This document shows positions 17,634 through 26,510 of a DNA stretch of 27,127 bases, one piece after another. This DNA comes from Deinococcus sp. YIM 134068. GTDB lineage: Bacteria; Deinococcota; Deinococci; Deinococcales; Deinococcaceae. Position numbers and translations under genes: made by a program. Position 1 is the first letter of the stretch. The number at the start of each line of letters is the position of its first letter. The stretch is from positions 1 to 27,127 of the forward strand of contig NZ_JAZHPF010000032.1 in the NCBI RefSeq assembly GCF_036543075.1, written 5' to 3'. The notes beneath the pieces are model-generated. The model was given only the letters and a program-made list of their open reading frames with translations, did no database searches and was not told the DNA's origin.

Positions 17634-18703
17634 AGCCCCTCCCGGCGGCCCTGCCGCAGCAGGTACAGGAAGAAGGGCGCTCCCAGCAGCGCGGTCACGA
17701 TGCCGATGGGCACCTCGGCGGGCACGGCGACTGTCCGGGCGAACAGGTCGGCGAGCACGAGCAGGGCCGCCCCCAGCAGCGCCGAGGCGGGCAGCAGCGC
17801 CCGGTGGTTCGGCCCGATCAGGAGCCGGAGCAGGTGCGGCACGACCAGCCCGACGAAGCCGATGGTCCCCGCCACCGCCACTCCCGCCCCGACGCTCAGG
17901 GCGACGAGGACGACGACCGTCCACTTGACCCTCTGCACCGGGATGCCGAGGTGCGCCGCGCCGCTCTCGCCGAGCATCAGGGCGTTCAGCGCCCGCGCCA
18001 GCAGCGGCAGGGCCAGCACGCCCACCGCGATGAGGGGCAGGGCGCTGAGCACGGTCGGCCACGTCGCGCCGCCCAGCGAGCCGAGGTTCCAGAAGGTGAT
18101 CGTCCGCAACTGCTCGTCGGTGGCGAGGAAGGTCATCAACCCCGTGCCCGCGCCGCACAGCGCGTTGACCGCGATGCCCGCGAGGAGCATGGTGGGCACG
18201 CTCACCCGCCCCCGCTCCTGCGAGAGCGCGTAGACCAACGTGGTGGACGCGAGGCTCCCCGCGAAGGCCGCGACCGGCAGCGAGGACGAGCCGAACAGCC
18301 TGAAGCCCAGCACCACGCTCATCGCGGCGGCGAGGCTCGCCCCGCTGGAGATGCCCAGCAGGCCCGGGTCCGCCAGCGGGTTGCGGAAGAGGCCCTGCAT
18401 CGCCGTGCCCGCCACCGCCAGCCCCGCCCCCACGAGGGCACCGAGCACCACTCGCGGCAACCGGATGGCGTACAGCACGGCGGCCTGCTGCTCCTCGTAG
18501 GGCGCGAGAGGGGCCACCCCCAGCGGCGCGAGGAAGATGGAGACGACCTGCGCCGGGCTGATCTGGACCGCGCCCGTCCCCACTGCCAGCACCACCGCCG
18601 CGATCAAGAGCGCGGGCAGCAGCGTCAGGGCCAACGCCGCCCGCACCCGCTGACGGCTGACCGGGGGTGCCGAGGTCAGGGTGGTCATGGGGTGGCGGTC
18701 CAT
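17630..18703 (-). CDS. hmuU: Heme importer permease
   Basis: A 357-residue FecCD-family permease with about ten membrane segments. Family motifs: 'IRLPRVVLGALVGAGLAVAG', 'QGLFRNPLADPGLLGISSGA', coupling loop 'LMLGESGAAHLG', and 'AGTIGFVGLVVPHLLRLL'. The 'GLLGISSGASLAAA' and 'GESGAAHLG' forms favour the heme subgroup. ATG at 18703 or 18688 could be the start; neither has a strong ribosome binding site. Its stop overlaps hmuV by four bases. It is separated from hmuT by a 352-base gap full of repeats, so it may have its own promoter, though none was recognised. Confidence 0.88.
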   Translation of the reverse strand: MDRHPMTTLTSAPPVSRQRVRAALALTLLPALLIAAVVLAVGTGAVQISPAQVVSIFLAPLGVAPLAPYEEQQAAVLYAIRLPRVVLGALVGAGLAVAGTAMQGLFRNPLADPGLLGISSGASLAAAMSVVLGFRLFGSSSLPVAAFAGSLASTTLVYALSQERGRVSVPTMLLAGIAVNALCGAGTGLMTFLATDEQLRTITFWNLGSLGGATWPTVLSALPLIAVGVLALPLLARALNALMLGESGAAHLGIPVQRVKWTVVVLVALSVGAGVAVAGTIGFVGLVVPHLLRLLIGPNHRALLPASALLGAALLVLADLFARTVAVPAEVPIGIVTALLGAPFFLYLLRQGRREGL

Positions 18704-19055
18704 CGTGGCTCTAGAGGCTTGGAGGGCGCTGGAAAGGCGTTCGCGTTCTCACTGTCCAGCCCCTCCCGCAGACCTCCGACGTGAGCTGGGAAGACGGACG
18801 AGGGGGTTGTTTTGCTCTTTGGGACATGGGCGAGCGTGGCTCGCCACCCCTCTCCCCGGCCCTCTGCTTCGCAGCTCTCCGAGTCACCCGCAAGGGGTGA
18901 GGGAGCAAAAACGTCCGTCTGGGTGACGTTTCTCGTCTTGCACGTCAGGCGTCGCGGGGGAGGAGTGAGACCTTCCAACCCTTCCCGCCCGCTCATCGCC
19001 CGCCGCCTTCCCACGCTGGCCGCTGGCCGCTGGCCGCTGGCTGCTGGCCGCCCCC
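18704..19055. repeat. Repeat-filled gap between hmuT and hmuU
   Basis: A palindromic element spans 18793-18919. Its outer arms are GACGGACG...TTTTGCTC (left, interrupted by nine bases) and GAGCAAAAACGTCCGTC (right), and its core (18846-18902) resembles the C-rich repeat of the siderophore operon. Separately, 19014-19051 is a tandem CTGGCCG repeat. No gene was recognised. The element sits inside an operon, between the binding-protein and permease genes, where it could stabilise or terminate the transcript. Confidence 0.6.
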
Positions 19056-19943
<888 letters not shown>

Positions 19944-20111
19944 GGTGGGAGGACTCCTCTGAGATGAGCGGACGGGCGGAAGGAGGCCGGGATGGGAGGC
20001 GGCAGAACGCCCCGATCCCTCCCGGCACCGGGATCACGTGACGGGTGAACGGCTCACCACCGCGCCCGACGAATGCGGGGCGGCAGGGAAGACGCTGTGA
20101 ACAGGCGGGAT

Positions 20112-20164
20112 ATTCCGACCTTGTTACTCGGAATTACCCTACGCCGGGTTCGTCCATTCGTCAA
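20112..20164 (-). promoter_or_regulatory. Promoter and palindromic operator of the heme operon
   Basis: On the minus strand, TTGACG (20159-20164) is separated by exactly 17 bases from TAGGGT (20136-20141). A perfect inverted repeat ATTCCGA-N9-TCGGAAT (20112-20134) begins right after the -10 box and so covers the predicted transcription start, an ideal place for a repressor. The leader to hmuT would be about 185 bases, with small hairpins (GGTGA/TCACC near 20045-20060). The regulator is unknown; an iron- or heme-responsive one is inferred from the gene function. Confidence 0.6.
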
Positions 20165-20570
20165 GAAAGGGCGTTTAGCACGGGGTTATTTTGAGAAGTG
20201 TTCCTGACAAGGCGGGGAGAGGGCCAGTTGTTCAGGGGCCAGGCGACAGGAAAGGGGAGACGTGGGCTGCTCCCTGGTTCTGTCCTGCCGACGTTCATTT
20301 GTAGGGCTTCGCGTTCTACCTCTACGTCCACGCCGCCGTCACATCTACCGCCAGGCTCACCGCCACTCCTCCAGACACACCCGTCTAGACACATGCCGCG
20401 CCCCACGCGGGGATTTTTCTTTTGATAGCTCTACAGAGGAGAGACCGGGAAGGGGAACGGAAGCGGCTCTCCGGCCTCTGCCTCCCATCGCACCGGTCGT
20501 TCATCGAGACAAATTCTCAAGACGGCTTAGCGGGCGTGCCCCCCAGCGGGCGCGGGGAAAGGTGGCGGAT
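20165..20570 (+). other. Intergenic region with structured RNA signals before mscL
   Basis: No protein-like frame. On the plus strand it contains a hairpin closed by GACAG/CTGTC (about 20247-20284), a 7-bp hairpin at 20301-20319, and a terminator-like hairpin at 20396-20423. Downstream, 20431-20482 can pair CAGAGG with CCTCTG. It may be a small RNA gene, or the long leader of mscL with attenuation. No promoter was confidently identified. Confidence 0.35.
20396..20423 (+). terminator. Intrinsic terminator with no gene upstream
   Basis: GC-rich hairpin (CCGCG/CGCGG, or the alternative CCCC/GGGG) followed immediately by the T-tract ATTTTTCTTTT. On the plus strand there is no coding gene for several hundred bases upstream, so it ends either an untranslated RNA or an attenuated leader. 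Confidence 0.6.
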
Positions 20571-20990
20571 ATGATCGAGGGCTTTCGGAACTTCATCCTG
20601 CGCGGCAACGTGGTGGACCTCGCCGTCGGCGTGGTGATCGGCGCGGCCTTCGGCGGGGTGGTCAGCTCCTTCTCGAACGGGTTCATCAACCCGCTGATTC
20701 AGGCGCTCACGGGCGGCGGCCCGGAGATCGGCGGGTCCTTCGTGGTCAATCAGGCCCGCTTCAACTACGGCGCGTTCATCACGGCGGTGATCAACTTCCT
20801 TCTGGTGGCCGCCATCCTGTACTTCTTCGTCGTGATGCCCCTCAACCGCCTCAACGAACGTTTCAAGCGCGAGGAGAAGCCCGCCGTCGCCGAGCCGAGC
20901 AACGAGGAAAAGCTGCTCGCCGAAATCCGCGACGAACTGCGCGCCACGCGGGGCGGCGCGGGCACGGGAGGCTCCCCCGGCCTGTCGTGA
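20571..20990 (+). CDS. mscL: Large-conductance mechanosensitive channel
   Basis: A 139-residue MscL, a homopentameric channel that opens under membrane tension during hypo-osmotic shock. N-terminal amphipathic helix 'MIEGFRNFILRGNVVDLAVG' is the family signature, followed by TM1 'VVIGAAFGGVVSSF', periplasmic loop 'TGGGPEIGGSFVVNQARFNY', TM2 'GAFITAVINFLLVAAILYFF' and a charged cytoplasmic helix rich in Lys and Glu, ending 'LLAEIRDELRATR'. The ATG at 20571 is the family start and follows AAAGGTGG; longer upstream frames do not match the family. Full length. Confidence 0.96.
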   Translation: MIEGFRNFILRGNVVDLAVGVVIGAAFGGVVSSFSNGFINPLIQALTGGGPEIGGSFVVNQARFNYGAFITAVINFLLVAAILYFFVVMPLNRLNERFKREEKPAVAEPSNEEKLLAEIRDELRATRGGAGTGGSPGLS

Positions 20991-21041
20991 CGTGAGGGCG
21001 GACGCCCGAGCGGGTGTCCCTGAGCAGGTGTAAGGTGAGCC

Positions 21042-21239
21042 ATGCCCAGCAAACAGGCGGCGACGGCGGAATGGAAGACCCGTGCCCTGGAACTCGCCGA
21101 GCAGATCGTCCACCGCGCGCTCGACAAGCCCGCAAGCCTGGAGGAAGCCCTGGCCTACGCGCGGGCCGTCCGCGAGGTCTACAGTGCCCTGCTGGGGGAG
21201 ACCCCGGCGGAGGACCGCCCGGCGAGGAAGACGACCTGA
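21042..21239 (+). CDS. Small hypothetical protein, 65 residues
   Basis: A short, helical, charged protein ('EWKTRALELAEQIVHRALD', 'SLEEALAYARAVREVYSALL') with no signal or membrane segment. AAGGTGAG precedes the ATG at suitable distance. It starts 51 bases after mscL and may be co-transcribed with it. Family and function unknown; the coding composition and ribosome binding site support it being real. Confidence 0.65.
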   Translation: MPSKQAATAEWKTRALELAEQIVHRALDKPASLEEALAYARAVREVYSALLGETPAEDRPARKTT

Positions 21240-21249
21240 GACTGAGGGG

Positions 21250-21305
21250 GTGGCCAGCAGCGGCCAGCAGCGGCCAGCAGCGGCCAGCTTCCAGCCGCCA
21301 GCCAC
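21250..21305. repeat. Tandem GGCCAGCAGC repeat
   Basis: Nearly perfect tandem copies of the 10-base unit GGCCAGCAGC, followed by related CCAGCTTCCAGCCGCCAGCC. The same motif, reversed, occurs at 19014-19051, and a TCAGC variant occurs at 10043-10236. It lies in the gap before the DUF808 gene; no gene is seen there. Confidence 0.7.
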
Positions 21306-21511
21306 CGGAATACTCTTCTCTCCGTCAAGACCCGTGGTGTGGGCTGTCCCTGTGCCGCCCGCCGCCGCGCCCCGGTCCCAAAGGGCAACGCACCGTAAAT
21401 AGCCCCTGACCCCGCCGCAGGCTGAGGTTGGTAGGCTGTGAATCCTATGGCCGCCCGGCACCCCTTCCATACCCTCCCCGACTCCCAGCGTCTTCCCGGC
21501 GGGCAGGCCCG

Positions 21512-22459
21512 ATGAGCGGCGGTCTCGTCGCGCTGCTCGACGACGTGGCGGCCATCGCCCGGCTCGCGGCGGCCTCCATCGACGACATCGGGGCCGCCGC
21601 GAGCAAGGCGGGGGTCAAGGCCATCGGTGTGGTGGTGGACGACACGGCGGTGACGCCGCGTTACGTCACGGGCTTCTCGCCCGAGCGCGAGCTGCCGATC
21701 ATCTGGCGCATCGCGCGCGGCTCGCTGCGGAACAAGGTGGTGTTCATCCTGCCCGTGGCGCTGCTGCTCAGCCAGTTCCTGCCGTGGGCGATCACGCCCC
21801 TGCTGATGGTGGGCGGGGCCTATCTGTGCTTCGAGGGTGCCGAGAAGCTGTACGAGGCGGTGGCCGGGCACCACGAGGACGCCCACGCGCAGGAGGCCAA
21901 GCTCTCCAGCCAGGCCCACGAGGAGCAGATGGTCTCCGGGGCGATCCGCACCGACTTCATCCTCTCGGCGGAGATCATGGCGATCGCGCTCGCGGAGGTG
22001 GCCGACCAGACGTTCGCGTTGCGCGCGGTGATCCTCCTGGTCGTGGCGCTCCTGATCACCGCGCTGGTGTACGGGGTGGTCGGCCTGATCGTGAAGATGG
22101 ACGACCTCGGCCTGCGGCTGGCGAACGGCTCCGGCCCCTCACGTGGTCTTGGGCGCGGCCTGGTGAAGGGCATGCCGATGGTCCTGGCGGCCCTGTCCGT
22201 CATCGGCACGGCGGCGATGCTGTGGGTGGGCGGCCACATCATCCTCGTCGGGCTGGAGGAGTTCGGTGTCGGCGGGCTGGCCCACGCCCTGCACGACGAC
22301 GCGGTGGCGGCGGGCCACGCCGTGCCGTTTGCCGGGGGCGTGGTGGAGTGGTTCGTGGAGACGCTCGGCTCGGCCATGATCGGCCTGCTCATCGGGGCCG
22401 TCATCGTGGCGGCGCTGCACTTCCTGCCGAGGAAGCAGGGCGCGCACGCCGGGCACTGA
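21512..22459 (+). CDS. DUF808 (YedI-type) membrane protein
   Basis: A 315-residue inner-membrane protein. Strong family features: 'ALLDDVAAIARLAAASIDDI', 'SKAGVKAIGVVVDDTAVTPR', 'RELPIIWRIARGSLRNK', 'GGAYLCFEGAEKL', 'RTDFILSAEIMAIALAEV' and 'GGHIILVGLEEFG'. About six to seven hydrophobic segments. The ATG at 21512 begins the family N-terminus; upstream in-frame sequence is not conserved-looking. Function of the family is not established. It is not closely linked to a pathway here; the next gene is convergent. Confidence 0.92.
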   Translation: MSGGLVALLDDVAAIARLAAASIDDIGAAASKAGVKAIGVVVDDTAVTPRYVTGFSPERELPIIWRIARGSLRNKVVFILPVALLLSQFLPWAITPLLMVGGAYLCFEGAEKLYEAVAGHHEDAHAQEAKLSSQAHEEQMVSGAIRTDFILSAEIMAIALAEVADQTFALRAVILLVVALLITALVYGVVGLIVKMDDLGLRLANGSGPSRGLGRGLVKGMPMVLAALSVIGTAAMLWVGGHIILVGLEEFGVGGLAHALHDDAVAAGHAVPFAGGVVEWFVETLGSAMIGLLIGAVIVAALHFLPRKQGAHAGH

Positions 22460-22529
22460 GCGTCGGCTCCACGCCCGATAGAACGTCAACGACGTTGCCG
22501 GAACGGAACGCCCGCCGTCTGTCAGTCGG

Positions 22530-23501
22530 TCAATCCGTCCCCGCGTTCGCCAACACGCGGAGGCGTTCGAGGAGACGCGCGGGCGGGACCTCCTCCAGGC
22601 TCGACCGACCCCACGCCCCGGTCTCCCACATGGCGAACCAGTCGCCGGGGTCCCACAGCTGACGCACCTCGGTGAACAGGGGCACGCTATCCATGTCTCT
22701 CTGCGACCACGGACGCACCGTCCGGTAGCCCCCGAGCAGGGCGTTCCACCGCGTCTCGTCGAGGCGAAGCCGCAACACCGCCAGATCGTACGCCCGCCAG
22801 CCGAGGCCGGAGTGGTCGAAGTCGAACAGGGTGCACCCGTGCTCCTCGCTCACATGCACGTTGCCCAGGTGCAGATCACCATGCACGAAGCCGAACGCTC
22901 CGGCGTCCCGTGGAAGCCTCGAGAGCCGCCGCTTGAGACCCTCCCCGTACTCCCGCAGAAAGCCCGCCTCCTGACCCAGCATGCGCTGGAGGGCGGCGAC
23001 GGGCCGGTCCACCAGGAACGTTTCGTCCAGGCTCGGTCGACGGTGGCCGAGCCGGGCCTCATCGGCCCTGAGATGGAGCGTGGCGACGGTCAGACCCAGG
23101 TGGTGGGCGGCGCTCTCACTCAACTCCCCGCCTGAAACCTCGTCGCCCTCCGCGAACTCGAAGAGGGCCACGTGCCGTTCACCATGAGCGTCTTCCACCC
23201 GACCGAGCAGGGTGCCGTCTCGGCGGGCGATGGGCGAACTCACGCTGACGCCCTGAGCTTTCAACCCGGCCAGGACCTCCACTTCCGAGAGGAAGTCGTG
23301 AGGGCCACGGAGATACGGCTTGTCGTCGAGGTAGACGCGGAGGATGAAGCGTTGCCCCCCGGCGGTCACGAGGGAGTGATCGTTGTACCCGCGACGCAGA
23401 AAGCGCAGTTCGGTCGGTTCGGGCAACGCGTAGGCGAGCAGGGCGCGCTCAAGGAGCGTTTCGGGCACGAGTGGAGGAAAGGCGTCGGCGGCAAGAGTCA
23501 T
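22530..23501 (-). CDS. Aminoglycoside-phosphotransferase-fold kinase
   Basis: A 323-residue protein of the APH/choline-kinase-like family (SrkA/homoserine-kinase-type group). The N-lobe has 'RGYNDHSLVTAGGQRFILRV', and Glu73 in 'FLSEVEVL' could pair with the nucleotide-binding residue Arg55. The catalytic loop 'HGDLHLGN' (207-214, Asp209) and the metal-binding 'FDFDHSG' (227-231) are intact. The substrate is unknown: antibiotic, small metabolite or protein are all possible, and resistance should not be assumed. ATG at 23501 follows GGGAGGA. Its neighbours do not suggest a pathway. Confidence 0.85.
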   Translation of the reverse strand: MTLAADAFPPLVPETLLERALLAYALPEPTELRFLRRGYNDHSLVTAGGQRFILRVYLDDKPYLRGPHDFLSEVEVLAGLKAQGVSVSSPIARRDGTLLGRVEDAHGERHVALFEFAEGDEVSGGELSESAAHHLGLTVATLHLRADEARLGHRRPSLDETFLVDRPVAALQRMLGQEAGFLREYGEGLKRRLSRLPRDAGAFGFVHGDLHLGNVHVSEEHGCTLFDFDHSGLGWRAYDLAVLRLRLDETRWNALLGGYRTVRPWSQRDMDSVPLFTEVRQLWDPGDWFAMWETGAWGRSSLEEVPPARLLERLRVLANAGTD

Positions 23502-23834
23502 GGGCGCAGTCCTCCCTGCCTGGCGATGATCGGTCCTCCCATGCAGTTCAGGACGATTCCAGCGACTACCTGAGATGCGATTCGGTCAACACGCGTTCTG
23601 CTTCCGCCTCTTCACAACTCGGCAAAGCGCGCTGCCTCTGGATTCGCCTCGCACGGCACCACCGACCGTCTTCACAATCTTAACGTCCAGCCAGGGCGCA
23701 TCTCTGTCGTGCCTCTCCCAGTGCCTGAGACGAGTGAGAGGGGGTGGGAATGAAGGCCGTGAGTCACCCTCCCGGCACGAGGTCGGCAACTCGACCTCCC
23801 TCACCAGGGTCATGGGCCAGCCGACGATTTCTTT
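23502..23834. other. Intergenic region, no gene recognised
   Basis: About 330 bases between divergent genes. Short open frames cross it on both strands but none is protein-like. Less GC-rich than its surroundings around 23570-23700, so it may contain regulatory DNA or scar sequence from past insertion. Confidence 0.35.
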
Positions 23835-23857
23835 GATAACACACCTTATCGTAGAAT
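23835..23857 (+). promoter_or_regulatory. Promoter with palindrome before the recombinase gene
   Basis: TAGAAT (23852-23857) lies ten bases before the recombinase ATG. Immediately upstream is a perfect GATAA-N6-TTATC palindrome (23835-23850), which would sit between the -10 and -35 regions. There is no ribosome binding site, so the message may be leaderless or nearly so. The palindrome may be an operator, or an accessory recombinase site. Confidence 0.45.
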
Positions 23858-23867
23858 TTACCCCACC

Positions 23868-24905
23868 ATGACCCTCGTCCTCCCGCACGCCGACCTTCAT
23901 ACCCGCACCGCCCACCTCGCCGCGCTGCCGCCGGACGAGCGCCGCCGCCGGGCGACCGAGGCGGCCCGCGACAAGGACGCGGGGACGCTGTGGCTGCTCG
24001 CCGAGGCGTACCTGACCCTGCACGGCGAGGCGGGGGCGCTGCTGAGCGCGCACACGCGGCGCAGTTACCGAACCGGGGTGCGGCTCTTCGTGGCGCACGC
24101 GGGGGCCGGGGCGTGGAACCTGCTGCGGCCCGAGCGCGACCTCGCGCAGACGTGGGTGAACGAGCTGCTGCTGCGGCAGGGCCGGTCCATCGGGACGGTG
24201 CGCTCGCGGGTGGCCGCCGCCGCGCTGCTGTACCGGGCGCTGCGCTGGGCGGGGGCGACCCAGGCCACGCCCTTCGAGGACGTGGTGCTGCCGCGCGACC
24301 GCCGTCACCCGCTGGAGAAGAACCCCCCGTACTCGGAGGCGGTGCTGGAGCGGGTGTACGCCCGGCTGCGGGCGGGGACGGAGGCGGCCCCCCCGCGCAC
24401 GCGGACGCGCTGGCTCCAGACCCGGCTGTTGGTGCTGCTGCTCGCGCACAGCGGGCTGCGGATTCAGGAGGCCCTCGACCTGACGTGGGCGGACGTGGAT
24501 CTCACCGAACTCGACCTCACCGTCCGCTCGGGCAAGGGGCGGCGCTCGCGGCTCGTGCCCCTCACGCCGCCGCTCGCTCACGCTCTGCGCGCCGCGCGGC
24601 TGCTGCCCCGGCGGCGCACCCACCGGGGCGACCGGGTGTTCTCCTTCCGCGACCGGGCGAGCGCGGCCTACCACGTCGCCCCGCTGTTCGCGCAGGAGGA
24701 CGGGGACGGCGGCACCGACTGGCGCGGCTTCCACGCCTTCCGCAAGGCGATGGGATCACGGCTCTACGAGGAGCTGGGCGATTTCGTCGCCGTGGCGGAG
24801 GTGCTCGGCCACGCCGATGTCAACACCACGCGCGGCTACGTCCGGGTGGGGCACCGCCGGGCAAAGCGGGCGATGGGAACGTGGGGGGGAAGTGGTGAGG
24901 GATGA
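23868..24905 (+). CDS. Tyrosine recombinase (XerC/XerD/integrase type)
   Basis: A 345-residue site-specific recombinase. The N-terminal core-binding domain spans about residues 40-135 ('LSAHTRRSYRTGVRLFVAHA'). The catalytic domain (about 160-335) has the full set: Arg198 in 'SGLRIQEALD', Lys223 in 'SGKGRRSR', His289 and Arg292 in 'HAFRKAMG', His315 in 'LGHADVNTTRGY', and nucleophile Tyr324. It lies beside a zone with broken genes and a CRISPR array. It may be an integrase or a Xer-like enzyme for chromosome or plasmid dimer resolution; the divergent N-terminus does not decide. No attachment site was found nearby. No sign of frame damage. Confidence 0.9.
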   Translation: MTLVLPHADLHTRTAHLAALPPDERRRRATEAARDKDAGTLWLLAEAYLTLHGEAGALLSAHTRRSYRTGVRLFVAHAGAGAWNLLRPERDLAQTWVNELLLRQGRSIGTVRSRVAAAALLYRALRWAGATQATPFEDVVLPRDRRHPLEKNPPYSEAVLERVYARLRAGTEAAPPRTRTRWLQTRLLVLLLAHSGLRIQEALDLTWADVDLTELDLTVRSGKGRRSRLVPLTPPLAHALRAARLLPRRRTHRGDRVFSFRDRASAAYHVAPLFAQEDGDGGTDWRGFHAFRKAMGSRLYEELGDFVAVAEVLGHADVNTTRGYVRVGHRRAKRAMGTWGGSGEG

Positions 24906-25053
24906 GGACCGCCGACCTGCCCTCCCCTCGTCGAGCGCCCCCGAAGTCGTCGTTCGTCGTTCATGGAACGGAGAAACAAGGTTCGGCCCTGAGGCGTCGT
25001 GGGCGTTCGGGCTGTCGTGGTGAAGGTGGGTGAAGTGAGCCGTTCTGCGGACC

Positions 25054-25519
25054 TTGCGCCGCCTCGACGCGCTCTTCTCGCGCTGCGCGGACTCCGGCCT
25101 TCAGGTGAACGGCGTCGCGCCGGGCGACCACGAGGCCGGGGGCATCTTCGAGAACGTCCCGCCCGGCGTCGCCCCCGACCGCAAGGCGACGCTCGGTGTG
25201 TTCGACGGGGCTGGGCAACTGGTCGGCGTCCTGGAGGCGCTGTGCGACCACCCGGAGGCGGGCACGTGGGACCTCGGGCTGATGTTGCTCGAACCCGGGG
25301 TGCGCGGGCGCGGCGCGGGCGCGGCCCTGCACGGGGCGTTCGCGGCGTGGGTGCGCGGTCAGGGCGGGCGACGCGTCGTGCTGTCGGTCGTGGAGGAGAA
25401 CGGGGCGGGGCTGCGCTTCTGGCGGCGGCTCGGCTACAAGCACACGCGCCGTCTGCCACCAGCGAGGTTTCCACAAGAAGACGCACGTGCCCTTCGAGTC
25501 GGCGCGATTCCTGGCGTGA
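25054..25519 (+). pseudogene. GNAT acetyltransferase with a one-base frameshift
   Basis: A GNAT N-acetyltransferase of about 154 residues. The acetyl-CoA loop 'RGRGAGAALHGAFAAWV' and C-terminal 'VVEENGAGLRFWRRLGY' are intact. After 'RRLPPAR' the frame shifts: deleting one T from the run at 25468-25470 restores 'FHKKTHVPFESARFLA' with a stop at 25517-25519, a protein-like natural ending. As it stands the protein reads on in the wrong frame. No ATG or GTG matches the N-terminus; TTG at 25054 is the earliest candidate, so the 5' end may also be damaged. A sequencing error is possible. The acceptor substrate is unknown. Confidence 0.65.
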
Positions 25520-25662
25520 GGCGACGCCCGAACGTTCTGGAGACGCGGGGCCGCGTGGGGGTCGCCCCGAAGCGGCCCAGCGGTCAGGGGTCGGTTCCGG
25601 CAGCTCGGCCTGCAAGGATTCCTCGTCTGCCTCCAGTGTTCCTCGCCTATCCTCATGGAACT

Positions 25663-26303
25663 GTGGACGATCCGCCTGCCCCCACCACACCCGCTCAGCG
25701 TTCCCGGATCACGGCCCTCGACTGGTCGCGCACGCCGCTCGGTCCCCAGGCGCGGGGGCCGCACAGCCTGCGCGCGGCCCTGGACCTCGTGCTGTCCAGC
25801 GCCCTTCCCAGCGGGAGCGGCGCATGGTCTTCGTGGACGGCTGGGAGACGCCGGCCCAGGGCGTCGAGGAGCCGGCGGTGTACGGGGCCGTGGCGTTCCA
25901 GCCCTTCTTCGAGGGGGACGAGGTAATCGGCGTCCTCGCGGCGGGCCTGCGGCTGCGGGGCCGCACCCGCTGGGGCGGGCGGGAGCAGGGGGTGTTCCGG
26001 GCGCTGGGGCACGGCCTGACCCTGGCGCTGCAACGGGCGGGGGCGGTGCGGGCGCTCGCCGAGGAGCGTGAGGCGCTGGCCGCCGTCGCCCGCTTCACCG
26101 ACCTCGCGGCGGACACGGGCGACGTGGATACCCTCGCCCGGCAGGCGGCGGACGTGTTCCACACCGTGCTGGGGATTTCCGGCGCGCTGTACACCGAGCG
26201 GGAGGGCGACGGCTGGCGGGTGCGTCACCCGAGCGGCCCGGTGCTCTCACCGTCCGCCGCAGAACCGGGGGCGGCCCTGCCCGCACGCACCCCCAGCCTC
26301 TGA
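25663..26303 (+). pseudogene. Sensor histidine kinase remnant (PAS start fused to GAF region)
   Basis: The first frame begins at GTG 25663 and reads 'ITALDWSRTPLGPQARGPHS' then 'LRAALDLVLSSALP', the usual N-terminus of PAS-sensor kinases. At about 25805-25825 it jumps to another frame, 'RMVFVDGWETPAQGVEEPAV', 'YGAVAFQPFFEGDEVIGVLA' and 'RALGHGLTLALQRAGAVRAL', a GAF domain with its following helix, then the start of a second GAF domain to the stop at 26303. Much of the PAS domain and the whole HisKA/HATPase catalytic part are missing. So it is a product of a large internal deletion plus truncation at the CRISPR side. A -10-like TATCCT precedes the start. Confidence 0.7.
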
Positions 26304-26510
26304 CCGATTTTACTCATCTGACACGAAGTTTAATAGCGAGAGGTGGCTGTGGCTACTGGAGTTGGAACAGGCCCCTGTGTTCAGCGCCTGCGGGTGCTCA
26401 TGGTTCCTGGTCTCCGGTCAAAGGGGGACGACAACTTCTGCCAACTCAGGCCAGGCCAGAACAACGCCTCGGAGTGCGGCCCCCTCGTCTGCCGTGCCAC
26501 AGGAGCCGAC

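Noticed and set aside
17606..18784. Plus-strand frame of about 392 codons rich in Gln, Arg and His
   Set aside because: Antisense shadow of hmuU; same biased composition as other shadows in this GC-rich window.
19944..20111. Possible cobalamin or other riboswitch in the hmuT leader
   Set aside because: Small hairpins are present, but the conserved cobalamin-riboswitch core could not be found, and heme-uptake genes are not typical targets.
26328..26368. Possible decayed CRISPR repeat left of the array (GTTT... to GTTGGAAC)
   Set aside because: Only the two ends match. The centre has no CCCC/GGGG stem, and the distance of 142 bases to the first repeat does not fit the repeat-spacer period.
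26304..26510. Possible CRISPR leader on the left of the array
   Set aside because: It is not AT-rich except at its far end, and the repeat's GACTGAAAC end and degenerate first repeat place the leader on the right.
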